From Euperipatoides rowelli (Eukaryota; Onychophora; Udeonychophora; Euonychophora; Peripatopsidae): DNA of 10,390 nucleotides. Numbering within the stretch: position 1 is the first letter of the stretch; each line of letters starts with the position of its first letter. The stretch is taken from assembly GCA_003024985.2 (NCBI GenBank), contig PXIH01S0000608.1; one strand, written 5' to 3'. The notes below the pieces were generated by a model. It did no database searches, was not told the DNA's origin, and was given only the letters and a program-made list of their open reading frames with translations. This document shows positions 1 to 7,771 of this stretch, piece by piece. Position numbers and translations under genes: made by a program.

Positions 1-458
1 GGGGAGGGAGGAGGTGGGGAGATAGGGTAAAAAACAGGGGGAAGGGGCCAAAACCAAGTGTAGTGGGGAAATAATGAATTTACATCATTTTAGACGGTTG
101 ATCTTTTACAATTTGAAAATAAGATTTTTTTTATTAACATCCTAGGGGGCAGATGTCCTCCACGGGTTAAGATAATTTACATATAAATGATAAAATAGGC
201 ATTAAAAAATATTGTAGGTGGAAAGAAAGATTTTAACACAAGGATTTCTATTAAATAAAATTCTTAAATATATAAATTTGTGTGAGCTGCTACATCCTGT
301 GTATAATATCTAACCATGATAGTCCTAATAGGGTAACCCACTAGAGGTAATAATAAAACGAGTTTCTTCATTTTGAAGGCATTTAAAGATGGAAAATTCT
401 AATAAAAAAAATTAAAGTATTTAGAATATTTGGATAGAGTACATGTCAAGTAATTGGG
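1..458. other. AT-rich stretch with G-run cluster at the left edge; no gene recognised
   Basis: The first 47 bases hold six runs of three or more G (1-4, 6-8, 16-19, 25-27, 37-41, 44-47). The first four satisfy the G3+N1-7 pattern of a potential G-quadruplex on the + strand. The remainder is AT-rich with stops in all frames. It lies directly upstream of the SGNH-like fossil on the same strand, so it may hold the degraded 5' part of that LINE, but I could not match any piece of it to a domain. Confidence 0.4.
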
Positions 459-960
459 GTAGGGGATTAATTCACTACCTAATAAGGTATGGTTAAATCA
501 CTGATATGGTGTTATCCAGGTCCCAGGATAGGACATGTCAGGGAAAGGGTAAATCTTATATTGCAAAAGTTGGTTAGAGACCCACTTGTGGTTTAAGTTG
601 GCACAACAATATGGTTAGGGATGTTCATTAAGTTATGAATAAGATGCATAGACTATCTTATTAGGATTAGGTTAATGAGGCTGGCTAGTAGAATATTAGT
701 TTCTCATATTCTGACAAGATTTCCTACTCTACAGGTTTATCAGGAAAGATTGGACTCATATATACCAGATATGTCTAGAAAAGTGGCACAAATGTGTAAT
801 TCTAAAAATGTTCAGATAGTAAGTGCAAACTGGTCTTTGTGACAAAGGCTAGATATAATGTATATACTATGGGCAGGTAAGTGGCCATCTGTACATGAGA
901 GGAAAAGCTATCCTCAGCCAAGCTATTTTCAATGTCATCTAAGAAGAACTAGGTGGTAAA
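459..960 (+). pseudogene. SGNH/GDSL hydrolase-like domain remnant of the LINE
   Basis: SGNH hydrolases are serine esterases with a GDS block, a G block, a GxN block and a DxxH block. Such domains occur in the ORF1 or polyprotein of several animal LINE families. From 504 one frame reads IWCYPGPRIGHVRERV, resembling the PGARI..V..RV segment of these domains. At 597 it reads VGTTI, where the family has VGTND, and at about 675-840 VSHILTRFP, YQERLDSYIPDM and VQIVSANWS follow in the expected order. Only stops at 594, 636, 840 and 957 break this frame. Upstream, GGG GAT at 462-467 followed one frame away by ATT CAC TAC CTA may be the GDS block with a one-base loss at the Ser codon. I did not find the C-terminal DxxH. 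No activity is expected. Confidence 0.55.
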
Positions 961-1080
961 AAAAAGTGGTTGCTAGTGACCATTTTAATTCTGTAGCAAA
1001 TAGAAAACTATTAGGGGTTTGTTGCCAATAATAGATTTTGTAATCAACATCCAGAAACTACTTTAAGTAAGCAATGTACA

Positions 1081-1692
1081 GTAAATGTTAGGGGTATTGG
1101 AAATAATCAAAAGGGTAATGATTTAGTAGATGTTGATGTAATTGGAGTGGTTGAAACATTTCTAAGGAATAATAATTCTCAACAGTTAAAATATAATTAT
1201 TATCAGTTAGGGATGGTAAGAAAGGGGAAGTTTTAAGGAATTTATACAAATCTGTCAGAAACAATATTGATTCCACTAATAATTAAAAACTCACAGCTAA
1301 TAGAAATTTATTCCAATAATGCAGAAATAATGTTTATAAAACTAAAAAATATTATAATTATGTATGTAGCTTATTTAGCTGTTGATGATTAAACTGGATT
1401 AAAGAGATTTAATAAACACTTGTAAATTTCAAAATTAAAAATAATTATATTAATGGATTTTAGAGTAAAGAGGTGTATAATAATGGTAAACTTTTTCAAG
1501 AATTTTTAGAAAAATATTGTATTAAATTAGGATGCATTTGAGTAGGGAAATAACTTGGAAAAAAATGGAAAGTAAATCATCTATATATTACATATTATAT
1601 AACAAATCAATGTATTATAAATTCAACAGGTTTTTTTTAATTGTTGCGGATATGATATTGGTTCAGATAATTTAATAATTTGTAAAAGTAGC
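1081..1692 (+). pseudogene. EEP (APE-type) endonuclease domain remnant of the LINE
   Basis: In non-LTR retrotransposons this domain nicks target DNA to prime reverse transcription. A single frame starting at 1081 shows VNVRGI (family N-x-R-S), then DVIGVVETFL at 1135-1164, which is the block carrying the catalytic Glu (codon 1153-1155). NYYQLGMVRKG follows. After a stop at 1234 the same frame continues with EIMFIKLKNIIIMYVAYL and LMDFR (1450-1464), corresponding to the GDFN block, and GSDNLII at 1660-1680, corresponding to the terminal SDHxxI block. The final catalytic His is replaced by Asn, and GDFN has become MDFR. Other stops lie at 1390, 1423 and 1507. That four widely spaced blocks share one frame over 600 bp argues strongly for a true fossil rather than chance. 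Confidence 0.72.
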
Positions 1693-1841
1693 ATAAACAA
1701 AGATTAATAATTATAAAAAAGAGATGGAAAACATAACCATTATAAATGATGAAAGAATGGTTGGGGTTTGAATTCTTTGATAAATATTTTAATTTAGGTA
1801 GATATTGGTTCTAAAGGATAAATAGAAAACAGACAACTTGA

Positions 1842-2447
1842 TGGTATAGTGAAATCCAAGCTGTAGAAAAAAGATATTGTAACAAGCATCTGAGAAAAAC
1901 CCAGAAAGGGTAATAAACATATTTTAAAAAAATATGTGAGTTACATCATTTCTAACAAGTGAATCAAGTAAATAAGAAATTGATAGAATTTTATTTTATG
2001 GTAATATTGGCAATATTTACGATTTAAATAGAGAAAACCAAATAGAAATTGAATGTAAATATAATGGTGGCTGGGGTTTATTCAACTGAAGATAATAATA
2101 ATATTTGACTAAGTTATGGGGAGATATAAATTTAGATAATAGAGAATGGAATCAACAGGGTTTTTTTTTTAATATGTTCTCCCTTTCCCAAGAGAGTAGC
2201 TAAACAATCAACAGTTGTTTCACAATCCTAATATACGGTAATACAAAATGATTTTAATATAACAAAGGATTGATATTTATTAGTGAACTAAAGCAATAAA
2301 TTAACTTAAAAATTCTAAAGCAAAGGGAATTTATAATATTGATAATGAATTTCTAAAAAATGGGAAAGCATGCTTCATCATTGCTTTATAATAATTTTTA
2401 ATGAGATTTTAAAATGTGATAATTCCAGATTGTTGAAAGAAGAGTAG
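1842..2447 (+). pseudogene. LINE linker and N-terminal reverse transcriptase block, truncated
   Basis: From 1842 the frame reads WYSEIQAVEKRYCNKHLRKTQKG, continuing with FKKICELHHF and VNKKLIEFYF. This fits the Arg/Lys-rich connector between endonuclease and RT in LINEs. At 2317-2388 another frame reads KAKGIYNIDNEFLKNGKAC, matching the first RT block (KA.GxDxI..EFLK.G). After a one-base shift FNEILKC appears at 2397-2417, then LLKEE and a stop at 2445. This is the fingers region that precedes the NYRPI block. No catalytic RT motif follows before the PLE begins, so more than 80 percent of the RT is missing. Between 2010 and 2310 I see only weak resemblance to the family. Confidence 0.55.
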
Positions 2448-2500
2448 AGTGAAACTTCAACTTAAATGCAAAAATTAGAATTTTGAGAAACTTATAATAA

Positions 2501-2590
2501 AGACAGCCGTGAGCATAGAGTGCTCAACTTTGGAAAACCAAAAGTTAAGCTTAATCGCAAAATCCTGGTTCAACACTCGATGATTTGAAA
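2501..2590. other. Compact hairpin cluster with tRNA-like box B word
   Basis: Three inverted repeats are packed into 90 bp. GAGCA at 2511-2515 pairs with TGCTC at 2521-2525 over a 5-nt loop. AACTTTGG at 2526-2533 pairs with CCAAAAGTT at 2538-2546 over AAAA, with one bulge. TTAAGCTTAA at 2545-2554 is a perfect palindrome. In addition GAGTG at 2518-2522 could pair with CACTC at 2574-2578. GGTTCAACACT at 2567-2577 resembles the Pol III box B (GGTTCRANNC), but no good box A is present at the right distance. It could be a tRNA-derived SINE head or a decayed tRNA pseudogene, or a chance cluster at the LINE/PLE boundary. Confidence 0.3.
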
Positions 2591-2680
2591 ACTAAACTTT
2601 TTTCTTATAAATTTAACAAGGAATATAGCAAAGAATTTTAAATCAAAGCAAAAGATTCAAATAATTGAAGAAAAATGTAA

Positions 2681-2782
2681 ATATGTAAAATGTCAACTTT
2701 TTTAACGTTGACATTTCAATTGGGTTAGCTGCCAACTATCTTCAGAAATTAGCACTAAGTTGTCTAATTTGTTACTAATTTG
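2681..2782 (+). repeat. Left inverted terminal repeat of the PLE
   Basis: The core 2714-2744 matches the reverse complement of 4911-4941 at 27 of 31 positions, including TTTCAATT and TGCCAACTATC. Outside the core, similarity continues with gaps. Outward there is a T-run, TTAA and then ATATGT near 2681-2686. Inward, segments such as ACTAA and TTGT continue to about 2780. The arm also contains its own 10-bp perfect hairpin (2688-2697 with 2707-2716). Confidence 0.62.
2688..2716. repeat. Perfect 10-bp hairpin AAATGTCAAC/GTTGACATTT
   Basis: AAATGTCAAC (2688-2697) and GTTGACATTT (2707-2716) are exact reverse complements separated by 9 nt. The hairpin lies inside the left PLE terminal repeat. The right arm preserves only part of it, so it may be a lineage-specific feature or chance within AT-rich DNA. 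Confidence 0.5.
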
Positions 2783-2818
2783 TCGAGTAGGGAGTTACAT
2801 CCTGGAAAATGGTCTCTT

Positions 2819-4199
2819 CTGTCAAAAGGAATGAAATTTGCCATTTAATCCAACAACAAAAAAACTTCTTGGCCCATTGAAAAAAAGCTCTGTGAGTTAC
2901 TAGTCAAAGAAAGTGACAAAAATAGACTATCTTTAACTACTATTTTATACTCAAGAAGAGTAGCCCCTGGAAACCTATCAAAAAGAAAAAGAACAGCATT
3001 AAAAAATCAGGCTTAAGGCTGATTTTTGCCAGCAGATGAAGGAAGATCCACTTTTGTCATGAACATACTGGATTATAACAAATTGGATAACACTTTGATA
3101 ACAAAACCTATGAAAAAGTAGAAAAGGATCCAACAATCACCATAAAGAACAAAATGAACAGCTTGTTGAGTACTGGTAATTATAAATAGGAAGATTTTCT
3201 CAGCAAACAAGAATATGATAGTTCATTGCACTAATGGAACTATTCTTAAATTTTAGTCTTCCTAAGGTATACAAGGAGAACATTCCCCTGAAACCAATCG
3301 TATGTATTTTAACATCCCCTTATTACAATTTGTCAAAATATTTATCCGAGACTATCTATAAGCATTCAGTTAATGAACACTCAGAACGTCGGAGAACTTT
3401 AGTTTAATGATAAATGAAAAACTAAAGAAAGAGGAAACATGTAGTATCCCTGTTCACATTAATTCCCACAGACCTAGCATGCAGCTCTGGAAGCTTTGAG
3501 GAATTATAAGGATTTAAAGGACAAGTGTAAACTATCTCCTGAGGACATCATAAAACTTTTAGAACTTTGTTAACTCCATGACCTTCATAAGTAGAGATAT
3601 TTTGTATAAACAAAAATTCAGGACTCCCACAGAATGTTATTAAAAAACAAGACTTTCAACATTCATAGGAGCCTCAAAAATTTTGGTTAGGTGTGTTGTT
3701 GACACTTTTGCAGTTATCAACAAAAACAAAGTGTAGTGTATCAAGAGTTGAACAATAAATAATTACGAGGGGCACAGTAATCAAGGTTGAGAATGTGCTC
3801 AGCGTGCATGGGTAAAGCATCACATTTTTGTCTGTTGTGTTATTCTGTTCTAGTAATGGTGCACATTTAGTAACCTACTACCATTGTTTGGTAAATAAAG
3901 CAATACCTTTCATCAATACTAGACTTGTGTTATGTTATTTATACCACACGGCATGTGGGAATAAATTAAGGACACAATAATTTGCGAATAGGATCATTAA
4001 GTTCACAATGGAAGAAAAGGATAATAAAATACCCTTTTTGGATGTCTTGGTTTGCCATGATAATCCAGGCAATTTCATAACTTCAGTCTATAGAAAAATC
4101 ACAAGTACTGACAGACTTATAGATTTCTACTCTAACCATCGTTTAAACAAAAAATCCTCTACTATAAAAAGTTTGGGCAGAAGGGCAAGGATCAAGTGA
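2819..4199 (+). pseudogene. PLE reverse transcriptase, disrupted
   Basis: Blocks in PLE order, in shifting frames, are: LSKGMKFA (2819-2842), PADEGRSTFVMN (3029-3064; family PADKG), a DPT motif (3127-3135), LPKVYKENIPLKPIV (3258-3302) with SPYYNLSKYLSETI, then HVVSLFTLIPTDLA (3438-3479). The last is motif A, with His where the catalytic Asp belongs. LSPEDIIKLLELC follows at about 3534-3572 and YKQKFRTP at about 3606. Motif B (MGSPLSP) is missing. Motif C reads RCVVDTFAVI (3689-3718), where the family has RYVDDTF, so the first Asp is Val. YQELNN precedes the insert. After it come IKFTMEEKDNKIPFLDVLV and TSVYRKITSTDRLIDFYSNH (3996-4156), the PLE thumb signature. This enzyme cannot be active. 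Confidence 0.8.
3765..3975. mobile_element. Unidentified 211-bp insertion inside the PLE RT, flanked by AATAATT
   Basis: PLE coding similarity stops at YQELNN (3739-3756) and resumes at IKFTME (3996), leaving about 230 bp that no PLE needs. AATAATT occurs at 3758-3764 and 3976-3982 and could be a target-site duplication. Removing one copy plus the 211 bp brings the two RT parts into the same frame, apart from one in-frame stop. The insert begins ACGAGGGGCAC and ends TTAAGGACAC, has no obvious terminal inverted repeat, and contains TGTGCTCAGCGTGCATGGG, which vaguely resembles a tRNA D-arm region. It could be a SINE, a short MITE or a relic. The AT-only duplication could be chance. Confidence 0.42.
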
Positions 4200-4412
4200 T
4201 GAAAGCTCACTTAAAGAAGAGAAGGATTACATTTTTTATATTTTAAAGAAACAATTACCGGTACCTGAATATTGTTTAATCAGGGAACGCTTTAATGATG
4301 CAAGAAATATCTCCACTGTAAATAAGGAAAATAAATGTACAGTACATGAGCTAACATGTAGATTATTTAGGGAATCAAACATAAATAGTACCTTCCTCCC
4401 AAGAATACTTTA
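4200..4412 (+). pseudogene. PLE connector between RT and GIY-YIG domain
   Basis: One frame reads SDESSLKEEKDYIFYILKKQ, then a C-terminal part with VHELTCRLFRE and NINSTFLPRIL, ending at a stop near 4410. PLEs have a connector of this kind after the RT thumb, including an E-rich helix and a segment with the pattern ...ltxri.r...i.t.F.P. The frame is reached by a one-base shift from the upstream RT, whose own stop is at 4197. Positions 4412-4466 hold a less conserved stretch rich in H, K and T. Confidence 0.55.
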
Positions 4413-4466
4413 AGAAATCTTATTTCACATCCAAAGCACAAAAACATTACAGGAAACATGTCCAAT

Positions 4467-4740
4467 TTGGAGTACTGCATTATTTTCGATGACTGCAACT
4501 TTTGCTATGTAGGCCAAACAAAAAGATGCATTAAAAAATAATTGCTGAACATCAGAGCAACACCATCAAAAAACAAGTCAGCAGTGACACACCATGCAAC
4601 AAAAGATAATCACTCAATAAACTTGAAGGGCATAAGAAGACTCCATCAGAGCAATGATAACTTTGAATGGTTATTCCTTGAAGGATGAGAAGTCAAGAAG
4701 AGATAAAGGTGTTTGCAAAAAATAACAAGGCCATTTACAT
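4467..4740 (+). pseudogene. GIY-YIG endonuclease domain of the PLE, frameshifted
   Basis: The GIY-YIG nuclease of PLEs is thought to nick target DNA for priming. The frame from 4467 reads LEYCIIFDDCNFCYVGQTKR. This shows the cysteine-containing YxI..xxCN signature followed by YVGQT, the second half of the GIY-YIG core, and the Arg expected after it. A stop at 4539 is bypassed in the next frame by IIAEHQSN (4538-4561), the helix with conserved EH. A third frame (4575-4688) gives SAVTHHATKDNHSINL and NFEWLFLEG, corresponding to the later H and E blocks. It ends at a stop at 4686, and the related FAKNNKAIYISK lies just beyond in another frame. Three frames in 220 bp mean no functional product. 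Confidence 0.75.
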
Positions 4741-4871
4741 TTCCAAGATTTATAACGTCCTAATATAATCCATTATTAAGAACACCTGTTGTAAGGTTGA
4801 ATCTCAATTAATGAGTATTGTTATAAAGAACAATATTTGCATACATACAACACAACTAATCCTATCCATTT

Positions 4872-4993
4872 ACAATTCCTAAGTTCTAATACAATTTAGT
4901 ACCTTATTTTTGACGATAGTTGGCACCTTACCTAATTGAAACATTAGCTTTAAAAAAAAAAAACTGGTGAAAAAAAAAAAATTTTTGACATAT
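4872..4993 (-). repeat. Right inverted terminal repeat of the PLE, with A-tracts
   Basis: The reverse complement of 4911-4941 matches 2714-2744 at 27 of 31 positions. Similarity continues through AGCTAATG and a poly-A tract (4952-4964), through a second A-run (4970-4981), and out to GACATAT at 4987-4993, facing ATATGT at 2681. The A-tracts are longer here than the corresponding T-run on the left. Confidence 0.6.
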
Positions 4994-7431
4994 CTACCCC
5001 CATTCAAAAAATAAAAAATACAAATGATGATGGAAAATTAATATTCAATAAAAAAAACTGTATGTGTTGCTGATATTTTATAGTCATTTTAATGACTTTT
5101 ATATTTTTAATTTTATTAATTTCATTTTAATACTGAATGGCATTAAGTAAATGTTTATTTCTTCAAAGATTGTATGTTTTTAAATTTGATTTATTTTGAT
5201 AATAAAAAAAAAAATTATAGTAGGCCTATACAGAAGTTTCTAAGTTTGGTAAATATTATTTGTAAAGGAAGTAAACTATACATGACTATACTAAGTGATC
5301 TTTAAAAATTTACAGCTAATTCTTAATAACATGGGTTAATAATTATTATTTCTCAAATTACACTATCAATATTTGAAATAACATGGTTTGCAAAAAAACA
5401 AAAAGTACACTATACATAATTTAGAATAAAACTAAGAATAAAAATCTGTCAAAATTAGAAAATAATGAAGCTTTTATGCTTTTGTTAATTTTATAATAGT
5501 CTGAGAGAAATTCGTTCATTTATTTATTTCAAATTGATTGAAATTCTTTAAGGGAATGTTTTTCTATAAATAAATGTTATGTCTATTAGCCTAAATTCAA
5601 ATCCACTCCGCTAATACCCACATCTAGAGATAGGTACAATTTCTAGCAAATTAATCTACCAAGATGTTAATAATGTTTTTGTTTGATTACTTCCACTAAC
5701 CCTTAGCATTTCCATTATTTCCTATGGAAAGTTGATGTATGATTTACATGCTGATTTCCAAGACACAACCCCAGTGTAAATCAAGAAATAATTATTTTAT
5801 GTTATGTTAATTAAGCCTATGCCTATTTGCATTACTTTTATGGACTAAGAAAGTAACAGTACTATAACGCTACCTTCTCTCACCTCTCCAATATGTATAT
5901 TCCATCTTATATGGCCTAAACAGTTTTCAAAAAGTAGCGGCTTTAATACATGACAGCCTAACAAGTACAGACTAAACTTATTTCAACTCCATCTTAATCA
6001 AATTTAACTTCCTTTCGGTAATTCCAATCCAATCTGGATATAAATAATGTCAATATTCCCTTGCTATTTACCTAAATAATAAAGCTGTTGAACTAAGTAT
6101 GCTAGTTATAGAAATCCATTTTGGATGTTTTGACAATACTAATTAGGAGCAGTAAAAGGTGAGAATTTATTTTAAATTAGATATGTTTTTATTTTCAGTC
6201 ATTGTCTGGGAAGATCATATTTCCATAGAAACAACTATTTGAAGTCTAAAGAATTAGTTGATCAAGCAAAGGTTGGATTAGGTCAACCATTTATCATCTT
6301 ATGAGACAAAGAATCACATTGGTTAATATAAGTTGATGATGCTATTAGTTTAAAATAAAAAAAGAATGAATGGGTGAGGGGGGAGAAAAATAATTTTTAT
6401 AATTAATTTAAATGCTGTATCTCTTTGTAATAAGATCATGTACCGTAATTCAGGTTTATTTATTATTCAGGTTTATTTATTAGAAACATATAAATACAAA
6501 GTATGTATGAGCTAGCAAATTAGGCTCGTTACAAAAAATGAAAAGAAAATTTCATTTACAAATATATCCCCTGGCCCTAATGGATGTGGAAATATTCACA
6601 TGTTCTTCCAAAATAAAATTAGTTTAAGAATTTTATAGCTAAAGTTTATAAATTATATTTCATTTTTTTAAATCATTTTTCACAAATTATTGAAAAGAAT
6701 TTATCACTTTATTAAATCAGAACTTTTTTTACCATTTTTACATCAGAATAAAAATAAAGTATTAATTCAGATTAAGTTATTATTTTAAAACTATTCACAA
6801 TTTGTTATGTTATACAAAAATTTACTTGTAATTAAAAATTGTACATTTAATCCCTATTAACATTGAATTAATAGTGTAATTAAAGACCGGAGTATTGTAA
6901 ATTGGGTAAGCCTACACAAAAAAGTATATTTATTCAAGATTTTGTCAATGTTCAGTGATTTGTTTCAGTTGATAATAAACTTGTCAAGTTGTCTCAGTTA
7001 AATAAGTTTATAGGTTAAATTGTTTTTTCAGTTTTGTTCATAAATACTGACAAATTCTTTAGCTATTTCAGCATTACAATTATATTCTTCTTCTTTTAAA
7101 TGTACAATAGGCCTATATCTCAAAAAAAATTCAGGTAAGAATTCAAAGGGTTTAATTCCAGGACAATAAAAGGAGGTTGCTCTAAATAAACATTTATACC
7201 AAATTGCGGAAAAATAATAGATTAATAGCCTACTTTGTTTATTAACCTAACAGTTGTGGATTTTACTAACAGAAAATGACTTAAGGAGAATTTAAATATA
7301 AAATTCCTGCTTGAAGCTAAAAGTGTAAACAATTTATTTAATTTATTTAGAATTGTATGTATTTTAAGTCATAATGCTTTATACAACATTGTATAAAAAT
7401 AATAGATTGGTATTTTAATAAGTAATTAGGA
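4994..7431. other. AT-rich spacer of about 2.4 kb without recognisable genes
   Basis: All six frames are densely stopped and I see no domain motif, tRNA or long repeat. Content worth naming: an A11 run (5204-5214), TAGGCCTATA at 5221-5230 and again at 7108-7117, several AGCCTA-type words (about 5587, 5815, 6910, 7226), a G-rich patch GGGTGAGGGGGGAG near 6371-6384, and a perfect 17-bp tandem duplication at 6448-6481. It may be ordinary intergenic or intronic host sequence between the PLE and gypsy insertions. Confidence 0.6.
6448..6481. repeat. Perfect tandem duplication of a 17-bp unit
   Basis: ATTCAGGTTTATTTATT occurs at 6448-6464 and immediately again at 6465-6481 without mismatch. A replication-slippage duplication is the simplest origin. 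The lack of divergence suggests it is recent compared with the surrounding decay. Confidence 0.85.
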
Positions 7432-7440
7432 TAAACAAAG

Positions 7441-7540
7441 CAGTGGAGGGATACAAGCGTAGGAAGAATGGGAATAGTTAGAATTGCAGGAGACAAGAAT
7501 TGTCTTTTTACAGCTATTATTGACCAAATCACGACTTGGG
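7441..7540 (+). pseudogene. OTU-type cysteine protease domain, N-terminal part
   Basis: OTU proteases cleave ubiquitin chains using a Cys in a D-G-N-C motif and a C-terminal His. The frame open from 7435 and containing an ATG at 7468 reads GIVRIAGDKNCLFTAIIDQI. This fits the family pattern ..V.GDGNCLFRAI..Q. The catalytic Cys codon is 7501-7503 and the supporting Asp is 7492-7494; the motif Gly is replaced by Lys. Similarity ends at about 7540. The rest of the 85-codon open frame (to 7725) reads through an inserted hAT-like element and is not real protein. The domain resumes at 7989. Confidence 0.62.
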
Positions 7541-7563
7541 TATCCTGTCAATGGCATCCCAAG

Positions 7564-7577
7564 GGGGGTGCGCCCGC
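7564..7577. repeat. GC-rich short palindrome GGTGCGCCCGCACC in the hAT-like element
   Basis: GGTGCG and CGCACC form a 6-bp perfect inverted repeat over two C residues. It lies inside the only strongly GC-rich island of the window, next to GGGGGACACC, and near the left terminus of the 440-bp element. Subterminal hairpins are common in such elements. Confidence 0.5.
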
Positions 7578-7752
7578 ACCGGGGGACACCATAGGGGAAG
7601 TGCCACCAAAAAAAAATTTAAAAATAATCTCTGCTTCTGTAATGTTGTCAGTAGTTTATTTAATTAATTTTTCCCCTGTGGTACTGAATAGGTCATACAA
7701 TAGAACCAGTGTAACAGTAAAGTGAAATTTCAAGTTTAAAAATCATAACAGC

Positions 7753-7769
7753 AAAAAAAAAAAAAAAAA
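7753..7769 (+). repeat. A17 homopolymer inside the hAT-like element
   Basis: Seventeen consecutive A residues, followed directly by the 57-bp periodic A-rich repeats. It is likely an unstable slippage site and may be length-polymorphic. Confidence 0.8.
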
Positions 7770-7771
7770 CT

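Larger units (their letters stand above)
459..2447 (+). mobile_element. Decayed non-LTR retrotransposon (LINE) with SGNH-like, EEP endonuclease and partial RT segments
   Basis: Several collinear protein segments on the + strand follow the order expected of a LINE: an SGNH-like block (459-960), an apurinic-type EEP endonuclease (1081-1692), a basic linker rich in R/K (1842-2010) and the N-terminal RT block (2317-2447). Stops and frame changes are frequent, so this is a pseudogenised copy. The RT stops after its first conserved block; no NYRP, YADD or later motif follows. The element is therefore 3'-incomplete, unlike the 5' truncation usual for LINEs, which suggests a deletion or a later insertion next to it. 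The combination of an SGNH/esterase-like domain and an EEP fits CR1/L2-like or related clades. I infer the clade only loosely. Confidence 0.68.
2681..4993 (+). mobile_element. Decayed Penelope-like element (RT plus GIY-YIG endonuclease) bounded by inverted repeats
   Basis: Penelope-like elements encode an RT related to telomerase followed by a GIY-YIG nuclease, and carry terminal repeats that may be direct or inverted. Here a series of PLE-specific RT blocks runs from about 2819 to 4199, the connector spans 4200-4410 and a GIY-YIG block spans 4467-4688. The whole is enclosed by an imperfect inverted repeat whose best-matching core is 2714-2744 against 4911-4941. The coding part is broken by stops and frame changes and by a foreign insert at 3765-3975. 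Catalytic aspartates of RT motifs A and C are substituted. The span of about 2.3 kb minus the insert is slightly short for the class, consistent with a deletion around RT motif B. Confidence 0.8.

Noticed and set aside
1088-1276. Minus-strand open frame of 62 codons
   Set aside because: It is antisense to the EEP endonuclease fossil, which has four family blocks in one + frame. The minus translation shows no motif.
2700-4990. Hammerhead ribozyme in the PLE terminal repeats
   Set aside because: Some PLEs carry one, but I found no CTGATGA...GAAA core in either arm.
4995-5060. Continuation of the LINE RT after the PLE (a frame with PIQKIKNTNDDG resembling a P.xK block)
   Set aside because: The match is a handful of residues in A-rich sequence, and no NYRP or later RT motif follows.
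6870-7431. 5' LTR of the gypsy-type element
   Set aside because: No TG...CA bounded segment with a plausible primer-binding site could be identified, and the 3' LTR needed for comparison is outside the window.
7347-7532. Minus-strand open frame of 61 codons
   Set aside because: It overlaps the OTU start on the opposite strand. It is hydrophobic and low-complexity by AT composition, with no family features.
7468-7725. 85-codon open frame starting at an ATG as a small gene
   Set aside because: The first 25 codons are an OTU domain start; the rest translates a GC-rich DNA-transposon end (WHPKGGAPAPGD...). It is a chimera of two elements, not a gene.
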